Assembly: GCA_037447655.1 (NCBI GenBank)
Contig: JBBHKE010003354.1
Span: 1-64,000 of the forward strand
Direction of reading: 5' to 3'
DNA from: Zygnema cylindricum
Taxonomy: Eukaryota; Streptophyta; Zygnematophyceae; Zygnematales; Zygnemataceae
Length of the DNA stretch: 64,000 nt
Translations under genes and position numbers: made by a program
Notes under the pieces: model-generated
What the model saw: only the letters and a program-made list of their open reading frames with translations
The model's database searches: none
What the model was told of the DNA's origin: nothing
Part shown: positions 43,128 to 55,426 of the stretch, piece after piece
Layout of the letters: every line of letters begins with the position of its first letter
How positions within the stretch are numbered: position 1 is the first letter of the stretch

Positions 43128-44280
43128 GGGTGGCGTTCTATCAGTAGAAAAATGGGGTACACCGCCAATCGCTATTAGAGTAAATAACGCTAATTCGGTG
43201 CCCTTTGTTCAAAAAAAAAACCTGAAATACAATCCATAATTTATATTTTTTCCATTATTCTAATTAGGATTTTTTTCAATTAGCGTTAATTAACGAAGTA
43301 CAGTCCAATGGAAATAGTTTGGCGTACGGACAAGGTAACTCCGTATGAAATGGTACTTTTTGAATTACAAAGGCATAAAAAGACACTTACCGTTATTGCG
43401 CACACACGTGAATGTGCACTAGAAGAAAGAGACGCAAACTCGTCGACAAAAATCATATTCTCATATGTGCGTTCGTCGACCGTGTGAACAGCGCGTCGGC
43501 GTACGAATTGTCAGGTTTTGTAAGGGTACACATATTACTGTAGACATCTAAAGGGCGGGTATTTATTGTTCGGGACAACCCAAATTACAGTTAGGGATTA
43601 ATTAGTATATATATATTTTTTTTTTTCAAAAAAAAAAAAATCCCGATTAGTGTTAATAACACTATTTTTTTTTACGCCATTTATTCCTTTACTCGAATAG
43701 CGATTAACGGTGTAATTTACAAAAATCCGCGCCTATCCGTACCAAACAGTACCGCTTATTTTGTTTTTATTTGCGAAACAACATTACAAAGAATCTTGCC
43801 AATATTCTATGAAGGTTTGGGAGGTAACACTGACTGACAAATATTCATACGCGAGGCGTTCGCGTCATTTTTCTCTATAGCTGACAACTTAGCTGTAAAA
43901 AGTGGGTGGTCAGCTACAAAAAAAATTAATCGCGACACGTAAGACGATCAAGCTACGTGTCAAGATGGAAAACCAACAAAATTCACAAAATTTGCACATG
44001 ATATGTACCTTTCAAAATGCAACCTAACATCAAAAAAATATTCTCAACGCGCTCATTCATCGCGTTGTTTATAACGACGTTCTTTCGTCACGCTATTTAT
44101 GGCAAAGGACTTTCGTTATGTTCGAAGACGTAAAGCCTAAAAAATAAGTTGGCGAAGTAAACCGACGTTTGCAAAAAGTATAAATGTTTTGTTGTATGAT
44201 GACTGCGTATGCAGGTACACGGTACAATATACCGTGGTATGATATGTATTGGGTAACCGAAAACTGACAGGTGCCAGTCA
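43128..44280 (-). mobile_element. M2 transposon copy c, interrupted by M1
   Basis: Ends CTAAGGGTGGCGTTCTATCAG at the left; interior is the reverse complement of 58980-59560 (AAAATAAGCGGTAC, GGCAAGATTCT, CCTCCCARACCTT blocks). Interrupted at 43160-43712 by an M1 element. The right boundary near 44280 is approximate. Confidence 0.65.
43160..43712 (+). mobile_element. M1 transposon copy b, long form (553 bp), nested in M2
   Basis: Ends CACCGCCAATCGCTATTAG and GCGATTAACGGTG, TA on both sides. The uninterrupted relative at 59520-59545 (CTGTAAACTACCCCAC) shows the empty site. Interior resembles M1 copy c. Confidence 0.82.
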
Positions 44281-44511
44281 TATATATATATATATATAAT
44301 TGTGGTTGCGCACAGTGAATTACCTCACCTTGTCAAAGATTGTGCGTTACCTTGTTAAAGATTATACGTTTCATGGACGAATTATTCTTTGTAAAGATTA
44401 CTATTTGTTTGTTTTCTTAAAAGACTTCCGTTACGCATAATATTTTTGTTCGGATTATTTTGAGTTCATCGATCCTAGCATTTATCAAATTTCGTTGAGT
44501 TTAAATTTGAT

Positions 44512-44714
44512 GGTCAATCAGGTGAACAACTTTGACTTTCAAAACACTGTTACAACCGGTTAGATTTTCGCCGCGCTTGTGAACGTCGACCGTCATAATA
44601 AAATCAACAATTCACACGGACGGTGAAGGTTTACGGTAACAATATTGCGGCAACCATGTGTAAATCAAATTGTTGCGCAAAATTGCTTTCTCGCTTTACG
44701 TGAGCTCCACTGTG
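44512..44714 (+). repeat. M4 dispersed repeat copy 2
   Basis: About 80% like 42785-42990 by eye, ending TTTACGTGAGCTCCACT just before a copia LTR piece. Confidence 0.7.
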
Positions 44715-44720
44715 GGAGCA

Positions 44721-45040
44721 TGTTGAAATTTAAGTATTTTCTAGGTCTAGAGATTGTAAAATAAAAGCCAAAAGAGGAGACATTTAAGTATTTTCTAGGT
44801 CTAGAGATTGTAAACTAAAAGCCAAAAGAGGAGACATTGACAGCTTGCCTCTAACTCTTCACTCAAGTCCCCACACTTGTCGCAGTCACTAAAGACTTGA
44901 GGAGGAGTTAGATCCATGGCTGCCTAGGTTGTCCAAAGATGACAGGAAGTCAAATCTTGATAGAGTTAACTAAAATGTTTGATGGACCCGAGATTTGATC
45001 CGGGTACTTGTTGTCTGTCAAATTAGCCATTAGCCTGAAT
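44721..45040 (+). repeat. Copia LTR fragment, plus strand
   Basis: Starts TGTTGAAATTTAAGTATTTTC as the LTRs of the A/B family do in sense orientation, and carries the CCCACACTTGTCGCAGTCACT and GTACTTGTTGTCTGTC blocks. A 54-bp tandem duplication (44728-44781, 44782-44835) is private to this copy. It stops near 45040 without an end. It might be the 5' LTR of element D. Confidence 0.7.
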
Positions 45041-45739
45041 TGTACGTGACTTTTGAAAAAATAGCAAAAAAACTTCTACTGTAAACTGGAACTGATTTTT
45101 ACGGAAAAACCTACAAACAAATTACTGTGACTGTACGGTTTTGAACTACAATCGTACGGAAGTTTACGAAAAGGTAAGATACACTTATTGGTACTTTCTG
45201 TTCTGTAAACTGAAACGGAATGTGCACGGATATGTACGAAAATTTATCGTACATGTACGGACAATTTCAAAAAGAGTCGTCGCAGCTTTACACTATTTGC
45301 GCACCGTAAGTTAAAAATGTGTACGAACGTCTTCTACACTTTTTTTTCAAAGAAGCCGCCATGAAAACGAATCTAGGAAGCTGCCATTAGTAACGCCACG
45401 GAAGTAGACAGTGAAATTGCCGTTCGAGCCGTTGTCAAAGCTCTGACTCTATAAAAAGACAACGTTAGCAACGACTCGAACTCCGGCCTACATGTTACAA
45501 TAGTAGACTACTTACAAACTCGGTACAGGTTCAATTCAATTTCTTTTACATGTACGGAATTGTACGGACAGAAATTCATTAACGATTTTTACAGTTTTTT
45601 CAAATCGACCTATCCAGTTTCTACGTATTGTACGCGTGTTCGAATCGTGCGTGAAATGGGTTTTGAAAATAGTTGTTCACGGCGATTAGTGCGAACGTAC
45701 CGTACGCGACGAATTATACGTAACAAACGCATTGAACCT
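45041..45739. other. Intergenic, GTACGG-rich
   Basis: Many GTACGG/CCGTAC words and no recognisable gene. The ORF at 45560-45796 has no support. Confidence 0.4.
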
Positions 45740-45779
45740 TTTGATCAAATCGTAATGCGATGTCTTCCTTGCTGGATGT

Positions 45780-48216
45780 CTCGATGCGGGATTTGAATGC
45801 TCCGGCATTCTGCTTGCTTCTCGGCTCCCCTTTGCTCGAGTTCTTAGATGGTGAGTTTCCACCTATCCCCTCCTTTGCCCTGCTCAAATCCTTATTTCTT
45901 GAGTGGTCAGTAATATGTCTAGGTTCAGATTTTCTTTTTTCTGCTGTTGCCTTAGATGTAAATATCTGGGTGTCAGCCTCTAATCTAAATTCTTTTGTGT
46001 TAGTCTTAGTTAATTCTAACACTTCTCTCCATGGCATGTTAGTTTCTATTTGAGGAAATTATAACATTTCTTTCCATGGTTTTACAGGATCTTCGTCCTC
46101 TTCGACTCTCGGGTCCTTTCCACCTGTGGGGTTTACAATGGGGCTTGGTGATGTGGACTTGGAAATTCTGTTTGGTGAGGGCGGTGCTCGATCTGTGGAG
46201 AATTGCGTTGTCATTTCCATCTTTGGTGAGGATTTGACTTCTTTGCTCCCTTTGTTCTCCTTGCTGCTTCCACCTTTGACAGTTGTCATTTTAGCGCATA
46301 TATCTGCCATCTTTGTTACATTTATCACACCTGTGGATGCCATGTTTTGATAACGTGGCGATTGCTCCTTCTCTCTCTTTGTTCTCTGTTTGCCCCTCCG
46401 TGTTTTCCCATGTATTACCTTTGTGGTTGGATCTGTTTTCTGACCTTCTTGTCGGTTTTCCTCTTGCAGACCAACGTTTCTGCTGTGGGCGATCCCGCCC
46501 ATCGTTGTTGCGTGACCGGTTCTGTAACCCCATGGCTGCACCTTTTCCCATGCTTCCGCATGCTTCCCACGTTTCCTCAGACTTCTGTGCCAACTGATTG
46601 GTGAGTGTCCACGTTTATTTTTGTGAGGGTCCCTGCTATGCTCTCCTTTAGCGATTTGACTTTGTTCCAGTCTAATTTTTCCTTGACTTGTCTGGATGAA
46701 GTCTTGCTACTATGCTCCTTGTCTTTGACTGAGATCTGTATTGTTTCCATCTCGAAATATCTTTTTCCCTTGTTAGACTCTTCTCTAATTTGGCTCGGTT
46801 TTCTTTGTGACAGGTCATGGAGTTCTGATCCGCTTGTGAGGCTTCATTCCTTGCCGGAATGTGAATGTGGAGGTGGAATCATAGAGGTCGGATCAGTTTG
46901 TGTCACTTGGAATCGGCGGATCTGCATGTTGGTGATCGCTCGGCTAACCCCACATGAGTGTTTCCCGCTCTCTTCTCTTTCCTTTTCTCTCCCACTTTTT
47001 CGATCTCTTGCAGTGTTTTGAAATACCTGCAAATTGTAAGTCGTGAGCATGAAATCTGATTTTCTGCTCCTTGTCTGATGACTGACTGCTTGTTGTTTCA
47101 GGTTTTCTTTGAAATGCCTTGAGTCCTTGTCCATCAGTTTCTGGTTGGTGCTGACTTTTCCGCCACTTTCTTGGAGATCCGTCAATTGCACCCATTTTGC
47201 TCGGTTGGAGCTGTCCGTCATTGTGGCTTTGATGCCACGGATGTTCTCCTTTCCCTTTGCAACCTGCTGGCAAGTCTCTGCACCCCTTGCTCGGTAAGCA
47301 ATTCCTTCCGGATCTGTCGTGATCTGTTTTGAGGCGTCTGTGTTGCAGCTACCTTGACTGTTGCAGTTTCTTGCTGGTGTTTGGATTTGCCTTGCTTGTC
47401 GCCTTGGCTGTCTTCACTCTCTTTGTGCGGGCCGCTTTATACCTGCATGAAGTTAGACTCTTCCTTGTATTCCGTGCGAGTCTCCTCCTTCCTGTCATTG
47501 TCACCTGACTGTGACTGATTGGCCCTGTCTTCTCCTTTTGTCTCACTTGCAGGTGAACTGTTGGAGCCACCAAAGTGTGTGTCGACTTCAGACACATTTG
47601 CTGTGCTGGTTCGATATCCAGCAGCAACTCCACCACTTCGTTCCACTCCCAGTGTTCCACGTTCTGCTCCTCCAACCAGGTGAGGACATCTAAAAATTCT
47701 TTCGGTAGTGAAACGATTAGCTAGCAGATCTACGTAGCCACTGAGAATCTCAGGCCTGTTTTCTCTGCTCTGTCTAGTAGAGTGAGATAATGAGTGATGT
47801 ATGCTTTGATGGATTTTCCACATTGATAGGATGTTTGAAGGATATCCTTGGTTAGCTCGGTCTTCTTGAACCATATGAGTGTGATCTGCTCCTCTGCGCT
47901 TCTGACTGAGTTCTGGTCGTCCTTTGCACTTCAGCAGATCTTTGCAGCTTTCCATGTCGTCTTGTTCATCCTCTTTGACCGTGCCGTATGGTCCCTCATG
48001 ATCTCTCTTTAACAGAATATTTTGGTCTTCTGTTTGAGAGGCCTGGTTTCGAATCAAACCGCTCTGATTAGTTTTCCGTTTACTGATCAGGTTTTCTGTT
48101 TGCTGCCTCTACAGCTTTTGAAGGAATCAGGAGTGACGTCGCTGAGGACTCACTGCTCGGATTCGCCTGCCCTCTACTCCTCTACTCTGGGAACCTTAAA
48201 GACACACGGGGCACCA
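45780..48216 (-). pseudogene. Element E gag, frameshifted
   Basis: Sense frames give WFKKTELTKDILQTSYQCGK, LIVSLPKEFLDVLTWLEEQ (the UBN2-type gag helix region), HGIHRCDKCNKDGRYMR (zinc-knuckle-like CX2C) and long Lys/Glu/Ser-rich tracts (46059-46541, 45714-46037) with PWKEML / PWREVL repeated. Frameshifts near 47450 and 46550. It is unlike the gags of A, B and C outside the helix region. Confidence 0.55.
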
Positions 48217-48236
48217 CTTAAAGTGGGCCCATAACC

Positions 48237-48948
48237 TATTAGTTTTAGGTGCTCACCTTAGCCCCTGGCCGAGGGCTAAAGTAGAAATGCCTAGAACATA
48301 CACTAGAAGGGGTGCCGATAAGTGGCTCACAAAGGGTTTAGAGATGGGAGTAGAAATAAATTTGATGTAGACAGATAAGGCAGGTTTAATCAGCTTTGAA
48401 TAGGATTATAAATGTAGGAATTACAATTGTCGCTTTGGACATTTCTCTATCTAATATAGTTGGATTTCTCCTCCTAAGATCTCAATGTCTAATCTTTGTG
48501 ATCTATGATCTGTGATGATCTTTGGTGATCTCTCTGTACAATTTGTCTCTATGAATAAAATGCTAAACAACAATGTCTGAACAAATTGCTATCCTGTGAT
48601 GTCTGAGAGGGATAGATATTCCTGTGCAATGAATCTCTATTTGTACATGTGTGCACTCCTGTTCAATAATGAATGTGCACTCGTGTGGTCCAATAACTAC
48701 ACGCCAAAATAGATTGTGTCAGCCGTCGGTGGACGCTCCCAAATGTGCGTCAGAATTTCCGCCAAGGAGTGTGTGACATGGAATCGTCACTCGATTCCGT
48801 ACGATTCGATCCTGCCGTCCGTACAATATCGGCGATCCGATTTCCGTACATAATATCGGCGCTCCGATATCCGTAAAATCGTCCGAGATCGCCTAAAATC
48901 AACATCATTCTGTGGTGAAGCTGAGCACACAAAAAGTCTTATTTCACA
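48237..48948 (-). repeat. Element E 5' LTR (712 bp, inferred)
   Basis: In sense it starts TGTGAAATAAGAC and ends CTAATA next to the primer site (TG..TA, with the final CA mutated). No second LTR is in the window, so the limits rest on the terminal dinucleotides and primer site. Confidence 0.5.
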
Positions 48949-49044
48949 GGGTGAAGCTTTAATGGGGTTTGATTGTCAATGTGTCAATCATTTGGGTTTA
49001 TATCAACTTGGAGTTGGCACTATCTAGATTAGCTTCTTTTGGAT

Positions 49045-51535
49045 CTGCGATTTCTGTGGACAATGGAGCACACAGAGTTTGAATTATATGGTGGAGTGTA
49101 CTAGATAGACAATGCTGAAGCTTAAGGAGGGGCAGATCGGTAGATCAGTAGAAGGGAAGAATAAGGTATTTGTGGCAACGAAAGTCACGCGAGAGGATTC
49201 TGCTGAGGATGATGGAGAACTTCTCCTCAACGAGGAGCTTGAGGTGAAAGGCGAGTCGGGGATTCCAATGAAGCAGAAGTGTGCATTCGGCGGTGTGAAA
49301 AATGCTCCCGAAGAAAGGTTGCATTATTGATTCAGGTGCCTCTACGCATGTGTAGAGAGAAACAGATGTTTACTAAAATGAGAAAGATCCCTATTGTAGA
49401 GATAGAGTATGGAAATGGGAGATTAGTAACCTCTAGCTTAGTGGGATTTGTGGATCTAAAAGTCTTAGTTGACGGTAAGTCATCAATAGTCACTTTTTCC
49501 AATGTTCTTTTCATTCCACAGATGAATAAAGACGTAATCACTACGTCAGTTTAGATGATAAAGGTTTTGAGACTAGCACTAAGAAAGGAAACTTTTCAGC
49601 TAGCTATAAGGATGAAGTATGCTTCACAGCTGAAAGGGTAGCCAATGAATGTTTAGGCTGAATTTGAGTAATGGAAAGACAGGAGTTTACTATGCCGGTG
49701 TAAGTGACTTGATGATTTGTCATAAACGATTTGGGCATGTGCATCTAGATAGACTAAAAGAAATGAAGAAGATGGGACTGGTTGAGCAAATATAGTTGTG
49801 GATAATGAGACCATGGTTGATTGTACTTGATGTGCTCAAGGTATGGCCCACATATTACCTTTCCCAAATACCGCAACCTATAAAGGAGAAAAAGTCATAG
49901 ATCTTGTTCATACTCACATATTGGGACTGGCCAAAGTGACATCAGTTGGAGAGAAGAGATTTATGTTTACTATAACCGATGACTGGTCTAGATATTCTAG
50001 AGTTTACTTCTTGAAAAATAAATATGAATCATCAGTTTATTTTAAAAAGCATAGAGCATGGAGTGAGAAGCTCCATGAGACATCTATAAAGAGAGAGGAG
50101 CGATAATGGGGGCGAAATACACTTCTAATCTGTTTGAGGATTTTCTGAAAGAGGAAAGGGTTCAACACCAAAAGACTGTCACAAAGAATTTGGAACAAAA
50201 CGGTTTAGCTGAAAGATTAAATCGGACATTAAAGGATAGTTCCCGTAGCATGCTATCAAATAAAAATATAAGAAAACGCTTCTAGGCAGAAGCTATAAAC
50301 TGCGCTAATTACCTTAAGAATAAAGTCCTTACCTCGACGGTGAAAGGTCAAACACCCTATCAAAGGTGGATAGGGAGAAAACCTGACTTATCACACTAAA
50401 AAGTGTTCGAAGTCAAGTTTTTAGTCAAAGTTCACAAAAATCTTATTGGAAGCTAGATGTAAGAGGAAAGCACGCGTATCTACTTAGATATGATGAAGAT
50501 GAAAAGGGATATAGAGTGTATGATCTTGGGAAAGAAGATATCATCCTAGTTAAACACTTGGTAGTTATAGATGAAGGAAAGTGAAATGGTCCGTTTGAAT
50601 TTACTAAACTGGCCAGAATTATAATTGAATTAGAAAGTGATTTGGATTCACATTCTTTTAACAAAATTTCAGTTCAGCCGAACGTTGCAGATGTAGGGAA
50701 AGTTATGACCGAGAATGACTCACTTTTGGAGCCACAGTTACCAGTCCAACCCAAGGAAGAGGACCATGAAAGACCGGAAATGGACTCCATGGATAAGGGA
50801 TAAAGACCGGAAATGGACTCCATGGATAGAAATCATTCGGAGAAATCCAAGACTACCCTCCATCCTGATATCAAATTTTGAAGGAGGGAGAAGAAGCAGC
50901 AAAAGACTTCAAAAAAAATAAGTTAATAATAAAGTAACTAAGCTGTCACATCTCAGTGAACCCAAAACTTACTTGGTAGCAATTAATAGTCAGAAAAATA
51001 GTAGATGGATGACAACTATTAATGATAAAATGGCTTCCATTATGACACCAAATACATGGGAGTTGGTGGACTGTCCACCGGATAGAAAACGGATTGGATG
51101 CAAATGGGCATTCAAGTTAAAACTCAACACAGATAACACTATCGAGCGGTACAAAGCGAGATTAGTGGCCAAAGGGTTCACACAGAAGGAATGCATCGAT
51201 TATTAGGAGACCTTCGCTCCGGTTGTTAGATTTCCTTTTGTCCGAATTCTACTTAGTCTGGCGGTAGCGGAAGTCATCGAAATACACGAGATGGATATCA
51301 AAACAACCTTCTTACACGGAGAATTGGAAGAGGAGATCTTCATGCGACAGCCGGAAGGATTTGTAGAGAAAGGAGAACAAAGCAAGGTGCGCAGACTGAT
51401 AAAGTCCCTTTATAAACTGAAACAGGCTTCGCGCCAATGGAACAACAAATTGGACGAGTTTTTGACAAACTTGGGATACGTTCGAATCAGCTCGGATCAT
51501 TCTATCTATCTATTCGAGGACGAGGAAGACGTAAT
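49045..51535 (+). pseudogene. Copia element D: truncated pol, plus strand
   Basis: A/B-family polyprotein in pieces: a damaged knuckle (ICDFCGQ..YMVECTR, 49055-49110), 49112-49330 acidic tail, 49279-49554 protease region with the DSG segment frameshifted, 49843-50106 integrase (FTITDDWSRYSRVYFLKNKY), an EYTSNLFEDFLKEE-like part at 50112, linker, and 50973-51535 RT (TWELVDCPPDRKRIGCKWAF, MDIKTTFLHGELEEEIFMRQ). It breaks off before the YVDD box. No 3' LTR follows. Confidence 0.87.
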
Positions 51536-52449
51536 AAAATGTAAACTTAAAACTTGTTTGGAACTTTGACGAAACGTCCTCCCCTCTTCTTACCTAAGGT
51601 TTGGTACGGACGGATTTGAGTCATCGGCGACTAATTGTACGGCAACATGAATCACATCGCGACGTTTTTGTTGACGTGAGGTGACGTCAAGGGCAATTCA
51701 TGTCCAAACAAAACAAAAGGACATTCATTTCCTCAACTCATCCGTCATCCATTTCTAGTGTGAATCGTGCAAATGGAGAAAGATCCTAACCGATAGCGCA
51801 ATACTATGAGCACACGTGCACAACAACGATATTGTACAATGTGTACTATTTTGTCTTTTCGTCCTGAATAAGTGTTTTTAAGCTTACGAGTAAACCGGCT
51901 CCCAAGTTTGTATAGAACATGCGCTCTGTACTCCATCCATACCGTACCATACGTCATTCTCTTTTTTAAATCGATCTAATCAAATCGTGTCGGCGCCACG
52001 TCACTGGGCCAGGTCAATGGGATGTGCAATACTGTATCCACGAACAAAAATGAGCGATCAATAATCGACACTGGTCATGACGAGGCTCCTTGTCGAGGCT
52101 CCTTGGCATATAATTAGTTCCGTTGCAGCAATGATATTGGCCATACGGACGTAGTCAAGAAAATTCAGAGGTCCACTCGAGTGACTCGTGCAATCTCAGG
52201 ATTCGGCAGTTGTGACCGTTGATTGCCAGACTGCCATTGGTTTCTTGCGGGCACCCAAAACATTTCGACAAAAAAAAGAGGCATGTCAAGTGGCCGCACG
52301 ACTAAAAATAGGGAACACTATTTAACTCCTAGTTTTAAATCTCTATACCGGTAGGTATTTTGTAGTGGTGAAACTTACGGCGCATTTCGCATGGTGAAAT
52401 GAGGGTTCATAGGGTTCACTAAACATGTAAGGAACACTCCATGAACCAC
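51536..52449. other. Intergenic DNA
   Basis: Unrecognised. A CGAGGCTCCTTG duplication (52081, 52096) only. Confidence 0.5.
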
Positions 52450-52451
52450 TA

Positions 52452-53012
52452 CCCCGCCAATCGTTATTAGCGTTGTGTACGCTAATATCGTCCCGTTTTT
52501 TTTTTTTTTTATTCTCCATTAGCGTAGTTCATTCTATTTTTTTCTTTACTCTATTTAGGGTTAAATTTTTAGTACCGTACAAAATGGAAGTACGCCATCA
52601 GTTAATTAGTGCGGTGTACGGACAGTGTCAGACCGTACAATATTGTACCTTTTTAAGTGAAAAAGTATAATTAATGAGTTTTATTAGCCGCGGACGCATG
52701 AGAACGTGCGCTCTAAAAAGGGGGTCTAATCGGGTTGTCAAATATCACGTTCGCACATATTCGTCCAGCAACCACGTTTCGATTGTGTGAACGTACGATT
52801 TGTGTACGATTTGTCAGATTTTGTATGAATACGTATATTAGAGTAAGCATGTTTGCGACCGACATTTATTTTTTTCAACGACCCAAATTAGAATTATTAA
52901 ACAATTAGAATGTATGTTTTTTTTCAAAATTTTCAAATTCTTAAGTAGCGTAAACCACGGTAATTTTTCATGTACGCTAAAGAAACTTCTACGCTATTAA
53001 CGATTGGCGGTG
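52452..53012 (+). mobile_element. M1 transposon copy c, long form (561 bp)
   Basis: Ends CCCCGCCAATCGTTATTAGCG and CGCTATTAACGATTGGCGG-TG with TA on both sides. Shares interior words with copy b (TCGTGTGAAC-like, TTTGTCAGRTTTTGTA, GACCCAAATTA), so b and c are one longer subfamily. Confidence 0.85.
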
Positions 53013-53019
53013 TACAGTA

Positions 53020-53218
53020 CTTCGTGAATCGTTATTAGCCTTATGTACGCTGTTTCGGCACCCCAAAATTTTGACATTGATACCTTAAATATAATAAATT
53101 ACACTATTTAAGGACGTGGACCATAATCTGCCACGTCTCCTGGCACAAAATTAGAATGAATGACTCTAATTTTTTCTTTACACTAATAATTTCTATACGC
53201 TAATAACAATTCAAGGTG
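53020..53218 (+). mobile_element. M1 transposon copy d (199 bp)
   Basis: Ends CTTCGTGAATCGTTATTAG and CTAATAACAATTCAAGGTG, flanked by TA. It lies 5 bp from copy c. Confidence 0.72.
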
Positions 53219-53256
53219 TACTATACCACTACACTACAGTACAGTACTCTACAGTA

Positions 53257-54255
53257 CACGGTAGACTGCTATTAGTGTTACTGTTTTTTTGGCCACCTAA
53301 AATATTTTTTCTCCTTACATACTTTTCCGATTTTCAATTTGAGACCGCCAATTGGAAGCTGAGAATCTTACTTTTCAATCTTAACCTTAGGGTGCGTCTC
53401 TTTGTGCTTAAGTAAGGGTTTTTTTCTGTCGTTTTCCTGTAAAACTTAGAGCCGTACCGCGTAACTTTCAACCGTACAATAAAAAAGAAAAAAAGAGAAG
53501 TACATTTTGCATCATCATCGAGTTTAAAATGTACTACATGTTGTCGTCTTGTGTTTTTCGACCCACTTCGACGACAAAAAACGTCATCTTCAACCTTATC
53601 TTTAAAATACAGGGCCGATGTGTTTTAAAATTAGGGATTTTCTATAAACAAATAGGAACACGTATTCGCACGTGTATTGTTTTGTTCAAAAACTTCAAAC
53701 AAATTTAAGCGACGTGGAAATGTACACGATTCGCTATGTTTTGTCCGTTTTTGTCTAATACGACAAATAGAAGTACATAATTTGTTTTGTTTTGTCCGTT
53801 TCCATCCGGTACGGATTTTTTTTTTGCAGGGGTCTCAAGGTTCCGATGCCATTTCACGTCGAGCTGACAATAGACGCAAAGTCAAAACGCATCTTCTTCA
53901 ACCGTGAAACGGCACAGGCTGGAGGGCAGTAGGTCTACAATATCACGAAAAGTCACGTGAAGTCACAAGCAGTTACGAAAAATGACGTGGGTCATCACAG
54001 ATTGTAGACACTGACAGCCGTCACGGGCATTGTCGACGTATACAATCGTCACGCCCTAAGTGACAATTTCGTTTGGTACACATAGGGACACCCGAAATCC
54101 GGGTCCGCCGGGTCTGCGCTAAAAAACTAAAAAAAAACTCTAAGTTTGAAGTACATAGAGACGCACCCTTAAAGATTGACAATCTGACATGTCTATACGG
54201 AGAAAAGATGTTTTAAGTGGCGAGAAAATCATTAATACTTATAGCGATACACGGT
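53257..54255 (+). mobile_element. M1 transposon copy e, split by M3
   Basis: Ends CACGGTAGACTGCTATTAG and TATAGCGATACACGGTG with TA flanks. Halves align to copy h (TTTTCTCCRTATACACTTGTCCGATTTTCAATTTGA, given here as TTTTCTCC and CCGATTTTCAATTTGA). The middle 779 bp are M3. Confidence 0.8.
53390..54168 (+). mobile_element. M3 transposon (779 bp), nested in M1
   Basis: Inverted ends GGGTGCGTCTCTTTGTGCTT and AAGTACATAGAGACGCACCC, three mismatches in 20, flanked by TTA on both sides (53387-53389, 54169-54171). Harbinger/Tourist-like by TTA target duplication. Interior non-coding; ORF 53677-53907 has no support. Confidence 0.85.
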
Positions 54256-54382
54256 GTACTGTACCGTACATACTCTGCCTGAAATTTTCTTTTGGCAATT
54301 TCGCACATAATCGTACAGCAAAGAAGTTGTAAGACTCAAAATAATTTTTTCCATTCAGAAAAGGACCTAGACATCTACAGTA

Positions 54383-54573
54383 CACCGCCAATCGTTATTA
54401 GCGTTTTGTACGCTATTTCCGTCCCGCTTTTTTTTATTCAATAATTATTCACGATTTAAAAACCCTAATTTGTTAGAATAGACGATTTCAATTTACAATG
54501 GTAAACCACGCTAATTATTCGTATACTCTAAAAAGGCACGCTAATAACGATTGGTGTGTTGTGATTGGCGGTG
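54383..54573 (+). mobile_element. M1 transposon copy f
   Basis: Left end CACCGCCAATCGTTATTAGCG with TA; right end duplicated (CGATTGGTG then GTGATTGGCGGTG). Confidence 0.8.
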
Positions 54574-54580
54574 TTCGGTA

Positions 54581-54793
54581 CACCGCCAATCGTTATTAAC
54601 GTAAAGTTTTTTTGGCGTATACGAATAATTAGCGTGGTTTACGCTAATTGGGAATTTGAAATTTTTCGAAGAAATCGTCTATTCTAATTAGGAATTGGGG
54701 TTTTTTTAAATAGTGTGGATAATTCTATTTGAGAATAAATAAAAAAAAGTGTGACGGAATTAGCGTACACAACGCTAATAACGATTGGCGGTG
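54581..54793 (-). mobile_element. M1 transposon copy g, inverted relative to f
   Basis: Ends CACCGCCAATCGTTATTAACG and CGCTAATAACGATTGGCGGTG, TA flanks. The interior is the reverse complement of copy f, so f and g form a ~410-bp imperfect palindrome. Confidence 0.88.
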
Positions 54794-55201
54794 TACTGTA
54801 GTACAAATCTATTTGAGAGATCGTCGTTATGCGAAAATAATTTAGATCAATCTTTACATGTACTGTAGAGGATTCTATTTCCGCTGACGGATTATTGTAA
54901 TCTTGCCACGCAAGTCGCTGAGCTGTCAGAGGCTGTCAGGATTTTACACCGTTTTTACAGTTATCCAATTATCCTGTTTGTAAGAGACTATATTTTTTTG
55001 TCTTTTCCGCCACGTCGATCGTTTCATTTGCTTTCTCTCAAAATTTTGAACAGAAAAGAAAAATAAACAGGTTTTGAACTTCGGTGGAAGTCACGTCACC
55101 AAATCGCACTTGCGAAAACAAACTCTTCAGATTATTTGTTCGTTCCAAACATTCGAAAACTGCCGACGTGTATAAAAGACAAAACAGTATAAACTCCACT
55201 A

Positions 55202-55424
55202 CGTGAATCGCTATTAGTGTTAATTATTTTTACGCCACATAAAACATCTTTTCTCCGTATACACTTGTCCGATTTTCAATTTGAAACCGTCATTAAGAAG
55301 CTGAGAGTTTTAACTTTCAATCGCAACCGTCAGATCTACAATCCGACTTGTGTGTACGAAGAAAAGATGTTTTAACAGACGAAAAAAAACATTTAACACT
55401 AATAAGTAATATCGATTCACGGTG
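55202..55424 (+). mobile_element. M1 transposon copy h (223 bp)
   Basis: Ends CGTGAATCGCTATTAGTG and ATATCGATTCACGGTG, TA flanks. It is the uninterrupted counterpart of copy e. Confidence 0.82.
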
Positions 55425-55426
55425 TA

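Larger units (their letters stand above)
45740..48948 (-). mobile_element. Retroelement E: 5' LTR plus gag only
   Basis: Minus-strand element with a 712-bp LTR at 48237-48948, a primer site at 48223-48236 complementary to initiator tRNA-Met, and a decayed gag. No PR, INT or RT was seen before sequence similarity fades near 45740, so it is either 3' truncated or a gag-bearing non-autonomous (LARD-like) element. Left boundary is uncertain. Confidence 0.6.
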
